Assembly: GCA_023417885.1 (NCBI GenBank)
Contig: JAEZED010000167.1
Coordinates: 1 to 5,176, forward strand
Length of the DNA: 5,176 nucleotides
Direction of reading: 5' to 3'
Origin: Planctomycetota bacterium
GTDB taxonomy: Bacteria; Planctomycetota; Phycisphaerae; Tepidisphaerales; Tepidisphaeraceae
The position numbers and the translations under genes are program-made. This document shows, piece by piece, positions 1 through 5,176 of this stretch (the stretch's first letter is position 1; each line of letters begins with the position of its first letter). The notes beneath the pieces are model-generated. The model made no database searches. It saw only the letters and a list, made by a program, of their open reading frames with translations, and had not been told where the DNA came from.

Positions 1-1
1 A

Positions 2-41
2 CCGCGACCTGGTAAGGTCGCGGCTACGGTCGCGGCTACGG
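2..41. repeat. Palindrome followed by a tandem 12-bp repeat (REP-like element)
   Basis: Seen directly: CCGCGACCT (2-10) and AGGTCGCGG (15-23) are perfect 9-bp reverse complements around a GGTA loop (11-14). The right arm runs into a tandem duplication of GGTCGCGGCTAC (16-27 and 28-39). The 9-mer CGGCTACGG appears three times, at 21-29, 33-41 and 54-62. The element sits about 85 bases upstream of the mannosidase start. It may be a terminator hairpin of a gene to the left of the window, although no T-run follows, or a member of a dispersed palindromic (REP-like) family. One window cannot separate these. The sequence structure is certain; the role is not. Confidence 0.6.
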
Positions 42-88
42 ATCGTGACGGGCCGGCTACGGGCGGCTGGCGGCTGCAATACCCGGCG

Positions 89-117
89 TTGCGGCCGGAG
101 CGTTGTTGCCATAAATC
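89..117 (+). promoter_or_regulatory. Weak candidate promoter for the mannosidase gene
   Basis: TTGCGG (89-94) resembles a -35 box. ATAAAT (111-116) is the only AT-rich stretch in the leader and could be a -10 box, with a 16-base spacer. A transcript from here would begin around 122-127, at or next to the start codon, so the mRNA would be leaderless or nearly so. That agrees with the absence of a purine-rich ribosome binding site before the start. Both boxes are imperfect, and promoter rules in the host lineage are unknown, so this is only a suggestion. Confidence 0.2.
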
Positions 118-126
118 TCACGGGTG

Positions 127-3100
127 ATGCTCCCTCCCACGCCGTTCCTTCAGTTCGTCGCTCCGCGGATCGCCCGCGCCCATGCCCGCCTCGGGGCCCG
201 GATGTGGCAGGTCGAGCCCGACCTGCTGGAGGTCGCCGCCGCCCGGCCTACACACGAGCATCGCTCCGCCGCCGTGGTTGACGAACTCGAGTTTCACCAT
301 GTCGGCCCCGCGGAGCTGCCGCTCGCGTGGGGGCGCAAGTTCCAGCAGCGGTGGTGGCGCGTGAAGCTGCCGGCGTTTCGGGCGGGCGAGGGGGCGCGCT
401 ACCTGAAATGGCGCGACCAGGGAGAGGCCACCCTTCACGTCCGCTCCTCCGCAGGCGCCTGGGTGCCCTCCTACGGCATCGATCCGGGCCATCATTACGC
501 CCCGCTGCCCGATGACGCCAGTGAAGTGGTCATCGAGTCGGTCTGCTGCCGCACGGGGATCTGGGTGACCGGCGAGACGCAGGGCGTCAGCGACCGCGGG
601 AGCATCTTCGAGGGCGCATACCTCGCCCGGCGCGACGACGATGCCTGGCACGCGTGGCACGACCTGGACGTCCTGCTCGCCCTCTGCAAGCTCCTCTATG
701 GCAACGCCCTCCCGCGACCCTACCACCCGACCGAGCAGCAGGTCGCCGGCGGCGGGTCGCTCTTCGATCCCGGCGGCTTCCGCACGCCCGTCGAGGTCGC
801 CCCGCCTCTCCTGCGGATGCTCCTGCACCGGCTGAACGACGCGGTGGACAAGCTCGAGGCCGACGGCCCCGCCGCCATGCGGGAGGTGACGGCGGGCATC
901 TTCAGCGAGTTCGTCGCGGAGCCCTGGGCGATGACCGCCACGCTGACGGGCCACGCGCACATCGACCTTGTCTGGAAGTGGCCCGAGCGCGTCGGCGACT
1001 TCAAGGCCGTTCACAGCTTCGCCACCGTCAACTCCCTGATGGAGCGCTACCCGGAGCTGGTCTTCGGCTACAGCCAGCCCGCCAGCTACGAGGCGGTCGA
1101 GCGGCGCTCGCCGGAGCTGATGGAGCAGGTGCGCCGGCGCATCGGTGGAGGGAAGTGGGAGGCGACGGGCGCGATGTACGTGGAAAGCGACACGCAGCTC
1201 CCCTGCGGCGAGGCGCTGGTGCGCGCGGTGGAGCTCGGACAGGCGGGCTTTCGTGAGCTGGGCGCCGGCGACTCGCGCGTGCTTTGGCTGCCGGACGTCT
1301 TCGGCTACTCCGCCGCGATCCCGACGATCCTGGCCGGCTTCGGCGTCCCCTACTTCTTCACCACCAAGCTCCACTGGAGCGGGGCAACGAAGTTTCCGCA
1401 CAGCGGCTTCCGGTGGGTGGGGGCCGACGGCAGCGAGGTCGTCGGCTTCATCGCGTGGGAGCAGTACAACCTCACCGCCTCGCCGCGCGAGGTGAAGTGG
1501 GCGATGGACAACCAGCGCCAGGCCGGCCTCTTCAACGAGACGCTCATCACCACCGGCTACGGCGACGGCGGGGGCGGGCCGAACGAGACGATGTGCGAGC
1601 GCGCCCGGCGCATGGCCGACCTCGCGACCCTCCCCCGCTGCCGCTGGGGGCGGATCGACGACTTCTTCGACCGCCTCGCAACGGTGAAGGACGAACTGCC
1701 TGCCTGGCGGGGTGAGATGTACCTCGAGTTCCACCGCGGCGTGCAGACGACGCACGCGCACCTGAAGAGCGCCTACCGCGCCGCGGAACGCGGTCTCCAG
1801 GCGCGCGAAGCGGCGCGCTGCGCCACCGGCGGCGGGCCGGTCGATGTGCAGGCGTGGAAGCGCGTCTGCTTCGCGCAGTTCCACGACTACCTTCCCGGCA
1901 GCAGCCTCCAGGAGGTTTACGACGAAGGCGTGCCGGAGCTGGAGCGCATCGCCGCCGACGCCCTGGAGGGCGCCGCCGCCGATCTTGCCGGCGCCGGCGG
2001 TGACGATGCGCCGCGCCCTTGTGTCTTCAACGCCCTGCCGATGGAGCGCATCGAGCTGATCGACGGGCGCGCAGTCCGCCTCCCCCCGCTCGCCGGGGTG
2101 GCGCTCGATTCCCTTGCCGATGCCGGCGCCCCGCCCGTCCGGCGCGAGCGCAATGTCGTGGAGAACGGCCGCGTGCGCGCCGAGTTCACCGACGACGGCC
2201 GCGTCGCGCGGATGAGCGTGGACGGGCGCGAGATCGCCCAGGCGGGGCCGCTTTGCGGGCTTGTCTGGTTCCCCGACTTCCCGGCGGTCTACGACGCGTG
2301 GGACATCGAGCGCCCCACCCTCTCGCAGGGCCAGCCGGTCGAGACGCCCACGCAACTCGACTTCGAGGGAGACGACGCGCGGCAGATCGTGCGCTTCACG
2401 CGCCGCATCGGTCGGCAGAGCAGCGCCCAGGTGCGATACATCCTGGAGGCGGGCTCGCCCGTGCTGAAGGTCGAGATGGAGGTCGACTGGCAGGACACGC
2501 AGGCGCTGCTGAAGGTGGTCTTCCCCACGCGCTACACCGGCGAGCACGCGCGATACGGCGCGCCTTTCGCCAGCGCGCTGCGCCGGCAGTTCGCGAACAC
2601 CATCGGCGACGACGCACGCTTCGAGAACCCGGCGAGCCGCTGGGCGACGGTCGCCGACGAGACCGAGCGCGACGGCCTGATGCTCCTCACCGAGAGCAAG
2701 TACGGCATGGGGTGCCGCGACGGGCTGCTTCACCTCTCGCTCGTCCGCAGCGCCTGGGTGACCGACGCCGACGACAACCCCACCCTGCGCGACTACAGCG
2801 CCTACGGCGGCTCCGGGCACACGCCCTACAGCGACATCGGCCGTCACGTCATCCGGTTCGCCTTCGGGCACTACCGCGCCGATGCTCCGCGCCCCGAGCA
2901 GCCGGCGGCGCTGGCCGAGTCGCATTACGCCCCGCCCATCCGCTACACCGGGCGCGAGGCCAGCGCCGGCCTGCTCGGCATCGACGGCGGCGACTCGCTC
3001 ATCCCCGCCTGGGCCAGGCCGGAGGCGGATAACGCCTGGACGCTGCGCCTGCACGAGACGCTCGGCCGCCGCGGTGTGGCGACGCTGCGTCTGGCGGAAG

Positions 3101-3240
3101 GGTGGGAGGCGTCGCTCGTGGATCTCCGCGGCGAGCCGAGTTCCGTTGCAGGGGCGATAAACGAAAGCCGCGTCGCGTTCGGGCCGTACGCGCTGCTGAG
3201 CGTGCGGCTGAGCCGGAGCGTCGAATCAACACCCGGATGA
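127..3240 (+). CDS. Alpha-mannosidase, glycoside hydrolase family 38 (class II), cytosolic
   Basis: The 1037-residue product should be a zinc-dependent, retaining alpha-mannosidase that removes terminal alpha-linked mannose from oligosaccharides. No signal peptide or membrane segment is visible, so it likely acts in the cytoplasm on imported or recycled glycans. Numbering from the ATG at 127, an N-terminal beta-rich region (about 60-190) carries the GIDPGHH motif. The catalytic domain starts near 272 with GHAHIDLVWKWPE (275-287), giving zinc ligands H278 and D280. LPCGE lies at 358-362. LWLPDVFGYS holds the nucleophile and zinc ligand D390. YLEFHRG is at 532-538. The mid-domain HDYLPGSS supplies H586 and D587. 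The C-terminal beta-sandwich domain runs from ENGRVRAEF (679) through the conserved SKYG (857-860) and SDIGRH (902-907). Length and domain order are normal for bacterial GH38. An in-frame TAA at 112-114 limits the start to GTG 124 or ATG 127; I prefer the ATG. No ribosome binding site is clear. The exact linkage specificity cannot be read from sequence. The gene converges on the transporter gene and has no visible operon partner. Confidence 0.95.
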   Translation: MLPPTPFLQFVAPRIARAHARLGARMWQVEPDLLEVAAARPTHEHRSAAVVDELEFHHVGPAELPLAWGRKFQQRWWRVKLPAFRAGEGARYLKWRDQGEATLHVRSSAGAWVPSYGIDPGHHYAPLPDDASEVVIESVCCRTGIWVTGETQGVSDRGSIFEGAYLARRDDDAWHAWHDLDVLLALCKLLYGNALPRPYHPTEQQVAGGGSLFDPGGFRTPVEVAPPLLRMLLHRLNDAVDKLEADGPAAMREVTAGIFSEFVAEPWAMTATLTGHAHIDLVWKWPERVGDFKAVHSFATVNSLMERYPELVFGYSQPASYEAVERRSPELMEQVRRRIGGGKWEATGAMYVESDTQLPCGEALVRAVELGQAGFRELGAGDSRVLWLPDVFGYSAAIPTILAGFGVPYFFTTKLHWSGATKFPHSGFRWVGADGSEVVGFIAWEQYNLTASPREVKWAMDNQRQAGLFNETLITTGYGDGGGGPNETMCERARRMADLATLPRCRWGRIDDFFDRLATVKDELPAWRGEMYLEFHRGVQTTHAHLKSAYRAAERGLQAREAARCATGGGPVDVQAWKRVCFAQFHDYLPGSSLQEVYDEGVPELERIAADALEGAAADLAGAGGDDAPRPCVFNALPMERIELIDGRAVRLPPLAGVALDSLADAGAPPVRRERNVVENGRVRAEFTDDGRVARMSVDGREIAQAGPLCGLVWFPDFPAVYDAWDIERPTLSQGQPVETPTQLDFEGDDARQIVRFTRRIGRQSSAQVRYILEAGSPVLKVEMEVDWQDTQALLKVVFPTRYTGEHARYGAPFASALRRQFANTIGDDARFENPASRWATVADETERDGLMLLTESKYGMGCRDGLLHLSLVRSAWVTDADDNPTLRDYSAYGGSGHTPYSDIGRHVIRFAFGHYRADAPRPEQPAALAESHYAPPIRYTGREASAGLLGIDGGDSLIPAWARPEADNAWTLRLHETLGRRGVATLRLAEGWEASLVDLRGEPSSVAGAINESRVAFGPYALLSVRLSRSVESTPG

Positions 3241-3260
3241 GGATCCGACCGGCAATCCGA

Positions 3261-3554
3261 GGCACTCCAGAACAATTCGAGCCGCTTCAGAACTTCTGGA
3301 GGCGCTCCAGAACTTCTGGAGGCGCTCCAGAACAATTTGAGGCGCTCCAGAACTTCTGGAGGCGCTCCAGAACATTTCGAGCCGCTCCGGAACTTCTGGA
3401 GGCGCTCCAGAACATCTCGAGGCGCTCCGGAAACTTCTGGAGGCGCTCCAGAACATTTCGAGCCGCTCCAGGACTTCTGGAGGCGCTCCAGAACAATTTG
3501 AGGCGCTCCAGAACCTCTGGAGGCGCTCCAAAACTCCCCCAGGCCCTTCAGACG
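3261..3554. repeat. 20-bp tandem repeat array, 14 units plus a partial one
   Basis: This fills the 320-base gap between the two convergent stop codons; the gap holds no credible gene. The consensus unit is GGCGCTCCAGAACTTCTGGA. Units begin at 3261, 3281, 3301, 3321, 3341, 3361, 3381, 3401, 3421 (21 bp, one extra A), 3442, 3462, 3482, 3502 and 3522, with a decayed partial copy at 3542-3554. Two unit types largely alternate. Type A ends CTTCTGGA and contains the 17-bp palindrome CTCCAGAACTTCTGGAG (perfect in the units at 3301 and 3341). Type B has AATTTGA, ATTTCGA, AATTCGA or ATCTCGA in that place and is a weaker palindrome. The first and last units are the most diverged, as is common for tandem arrays that grow by slippage or unequal exchange. 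There are no unique spacers, so it is not CRISPR. It may act as a bidirectional transcription barrier, a structured 3' UTR, a protein-binding array, or simply be a minisatellite. Confidence 0.92.
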
Positions 3555-3560
3555 AGTTGC

Positions 3561-5138
3561 CTACGGCAGCACCTCGAACCCCCGCTGCTCGCGCTCCTGG
3601 TCCGCCTTCGCCAGCATCCGCCCCGCCACGTAAAGTCCGATCATCACCACGGCGCACGCAACGATGACCGGCCAATAACCGCCCCACGCCAGTGCCATCG
3701 GGATCCCCAGCACCGTCAGCACGCCTCCGCCGATGAACGGCGCCGACAGCGGCGCGCCCGCGGCGTAATCCTCCGCGGCGCGCGTCTCCAGATCCGGATC
3801 GACGATCCGAAGCAGCATCAATCCCTGCGCCGTCGTGCCCGTGCTCATGCCGTAGTTGATGAGCCCGAGTTCGAACCAGTACTCCTTCGGCAGCAGGCGC
3901 GGGCTCAGCCAGACCAGGCAGAAGACGCACCACGCCGCCCCCACCGCCAGCAGGAGCACGACCGGCCAGAGATACTGCGCCGCCGCCTCGATGCGCAGCG
4001 TCGCCAGCGCCGCGACGATCAGGAACTCCATCGCGATTCCCGTCAGCCGGTTGATGCTCGGCGGATCGATGAGATGCCCGATCCGCAGCAGGTGCATCCC
4101 CTCGCGCAGCGTCCATCCGCCGATGAGCGTGAAGAGGAAGAGGGGTATGTTGCCGACGAACCCCATCGTCCGCTCGTCCGCCACCGCGCCGGCGAGAAGG
4201 AGGAAGAGCTTCTGCATCCCCCACCCGATCGCGAACGCCGCCGCGAGCAGGCAGAGCTGGAAAGCGAGGGGGTCGATGATCTCCGAGCGGATGCGGCTGA
4301 GTCCGATCGACCCTCCCCCCGGACGATCACCGGCAACCCCGGCCGAATACTGCGGTCCGCGCGGCGTGACCCAGCCGCGCCGCACGCCGATGTTGATCAG
4401 GACGATTCCGGTGATCGTGCCCCAGACCAATCCGAAGGTCGCGAAGAGAAACGCCAGGTCGCGCCCGACGGTGAAGTTGAACGTCTGCGAGAAGACCTGC
4501 CCCATCGCCGCGGCGGTGCCGTGCCCGCCGGCGAAGCCCGTCTCGATGAGCTGCCCGAAGGGTCGCGGCACGTCGTAGAACGGCGCGACCAGCAGCGCGG
4601 TGGCGAGCAGGCCGAGGAAGACCTGCCCCACGACGATGATCCACACCACGATCCCCTGCCGCCCCGCGCGCACGACGGCTTCGGAGAAGCGCTTCCCCGG
4701 CCGCTCGATCAGCAACCCCGCGAAGACGACGGCGATGAGCAGCCCGGGCCAGCCGTCGATGACGTTGCTGATTTGGGCCGACCAGCGTTGTGACGCGCTG
4801 AATCGCTTCGTCGTTTGAGCCGCTTCGGCTTCGCGAAGCACCTGGGCAATGTCGCCCGAAACGCCAGGGCCGCGGCTGATCGACTCCAGTTCTTCTGGTG
4901 TCCAGTGCGAGAACTGGTCGTTCAGTTCCTTCAGATCAATCAAGTCGCCGCCGACTCTGACGGCGTCCCCCGGCCCCGCCCTCAGCCCCGCCTGGATCAG
5001 CGCCAGCCCGATCAGCCCGCCGACGACGCTGGCGGGGACGAACATAGCGCGCAGCGGGCGCAGCGTCGCGCGCAGCAGCACCCCCACGAGCAGCAGCCCG
5101 CAAACGAACAGCACCGACATGACGTAGGGATTGGCCAT
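3561..5138 (-). CDS. Sodium/glutamate symporter homologue (GltS-like, ESS family)
   Basis: The 525-residue integral membrane protein probably couples sodium entry to uptake of glutamate or a related carboxylate across the inner membrane. By eye, hydrophobic segments lie near residues 6-24, 33-52, 130-146, 161-185, 226-252, 288-317, 326-342, 364-382, 389-411, 467-485 and 488-509. The key signature is GGHGTA (204-209) in a re-entrant loop between helices, typical of GltS. The matching loop of the second inverted half is YGMSTGTTAQG (429-439), followed by LLRIVDPD; this differs from the ATPTA-type motif of the Escherichia coli protein, so the substrate is uncertain. GltS proteins are usually about 400 residues. 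The extra length is mainly a polar stretch at about 53-128, including a helix-like part rich in Glu and Gln, and a Gly/Pro-rich loop at about 254-285. The start is the ATG complementary to 5136-5138; a second in-frame ATG is at residue 7. No ribosome binding site is evident. The stop TAG (complement of 3561-3563) lies 6 bases past the repeat array. Confidence 0.9.
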   Translation of the reverse strand: MANPYVMSVLFVCGLLLVGVLLRATLRPLRAMFVPASVVGGLIGLALIQAGLRAGPGDAVRVGGDLIDLKELNDQFSHWTPEELESISRGPGVSGDIAQVLREAEAAQTTKRFSASQRWSAQISNVIDGWPGLLIAVVFAGLLIERPGKRFSEAVVRAGRQGIVVWIIVVGQVFLGLLATALLVAPFYDVPRPFGQLIETGFAGGHGTAAAMGQVFSQTFNFTVGRDLAFLFATFGLVWGTITGIVLINIGVRRGWVTPRGPQYSAGVAGDRPGGGSIGLSRIRSEIIDPLAFQLCLLAAAFAIGWGMQKLFLLLAGAVADERTMGFVGNIPLFLFTLIGGWTLREGMHLLRIGHLIDPPSINRLTGIAMEFLIVAALATLRIEAAAQYLWPVVLLLAVGAAWCVFCLVWLSPRLLPKEYWFELGLINYGMSTGTTAQGLMLLRIVDPDLETRAAEDYAAGAPLSAPFIGGGVLTVLGIPMALAWGGYWPVIVACAVVMIGLYVAGRMLAKADQEREQRGFEVLP

Positions 5139-5149
5139 TTCCGGCAGTA

Positions 5150-5170
5150 GCAGAGGCTTCCAGCCTCTGC
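5150..5170. repeat. Perfect 8-bp hairpin just upstream of the transporter gene
   Basis: GCAGAGGC (5150-5157) and GCCTCTGC (5163-5170) are exact reverse complements around the 5-base loop TTCCA (+ strand). The hairpin ends 11 bases before the transporter ATG. If transcribed with the gene it would fold in the leader next to the start codon and could affect translation. Alternatively it could be the terminator of a gene beyond the right edge, although no T-run is seen inside the window, or one copy of a dispersed palindromic repeat. The palindrome itself is certain; its role is unknown. Confidence 0.55.
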
Positions 5171-5176
5171 CCTCCG

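Noticed and set aside
45..281. A 78-codon open frame overlapping the mannosidase start
   Set aside because: It lies out of frame over the mannosidase N-terminus, is Arg/Pro-rich and has no recognisable motif.
118..3054. A 978-codon open frame on the minus strand opposite the mannosidase gene
   Set aside because: It is a high-GC shadow: the composition is dominated by Arg, Ala, Gly and Val with no family motif, while the plus frame has complete GH38 motifs and catalytic residues.
3287..3496. A 69-codon minus-strand frame made of FWSAS / LERLQKF repeats (extended in another frame to 3226-4224)
   Set aside because: It is a translation of the 20-bp array. The unit is not a multiple of three and one unit has a 1-bp insertion, so no frame is conserved through the array; there is no supported start signal.
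3261..3554. CRISPR array
   Set aside because: Units are head to tail with no unique spacers, and no cas gene is present.
3261..3554. Plasmid iteron origin or partition site
   Set aside because: The 20-bp period is in the right range, but there is no replication or partition gene, no AT-rich melting region and no DnaA box nearby.
3261..3554. LexA-type or heat-shock-element operator array
   Set aside because: GAAC occurs in most units but the matching GTTC half-site at the LexA spacing does not; GAACTTC has a one-base gap, not the two-base gap of a heat-shock element.
3102..4793. A 563-codon plus-strand open frame running from the mannosidase end through the array and antisense to the transporter
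   Set aside because: It overlaps two well-supported genes in other frames. The product is low-complexity, rich in Arg, Pro, His and Gln, with translated repeats, and shows no recognisable domain.

Overview
The window is high-GC bacterial DNA (by eye roughly two thirds G+C, with G/C strongly preferred at third codon positions of both genes). It carries two complete, convergently oriented genes. I see no rRNA, tRNA, insertion sequence, CRISPR array or phage gene. Neither start codon has a clear Shine-Dalgarno sequence, and the short intergenic regions are rich in palindromes. This style and gene content would suit a free-living Gram-negative bacterium such as a verrucomicrobial or planctomycete-like lineage, but that placement is only an inference; nothing here is diagnostic of a taxon.

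Layout: positions 1-123 are a leader containing a perfect 9-bp hairpin followed by a tandem 12-bp repeat, then a short promoter-like stretch. Positions 127-3240 (+) encode a complete cytosolic class II alpha-mannosidase (glycoside hydrolase family 38) with all expected active-site residues. Positions 3241-3560 hold no gene; they are almost entirely filled by a 20-bp tandem repeat array of about 14 units. Positions 3561-5138 (-) encode a GltS-type (ESS family) sodium-dependent glutamate symporter homologue with an unusual soluble insertion after its second membrane helix. Positions 5139-5176 contain a perfect 8-bp hairpin 11 bases upstream of the transporter start.

The two genes are transcribed toward each other, so they are not an operon, and there is no obvious shared pathway: one trims mannose-containing glycans in the cytoplasm, the other probably imports an acidic amino acid or similar carboxylate. 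The most unusual item is the array between them. Each unit can be read as an 8-base arm, one base, the reverse-complement arm, and a 3-base spacer. Hairpins can therefore form within a unit or across unit boundaries. The substitutions in the best-formed units all keep pairing (as G-U) in RNA of the + strand but not in RNA of the - strand, which points tentatively to a structured 3' untranslated region of the mannosidase mRNA.
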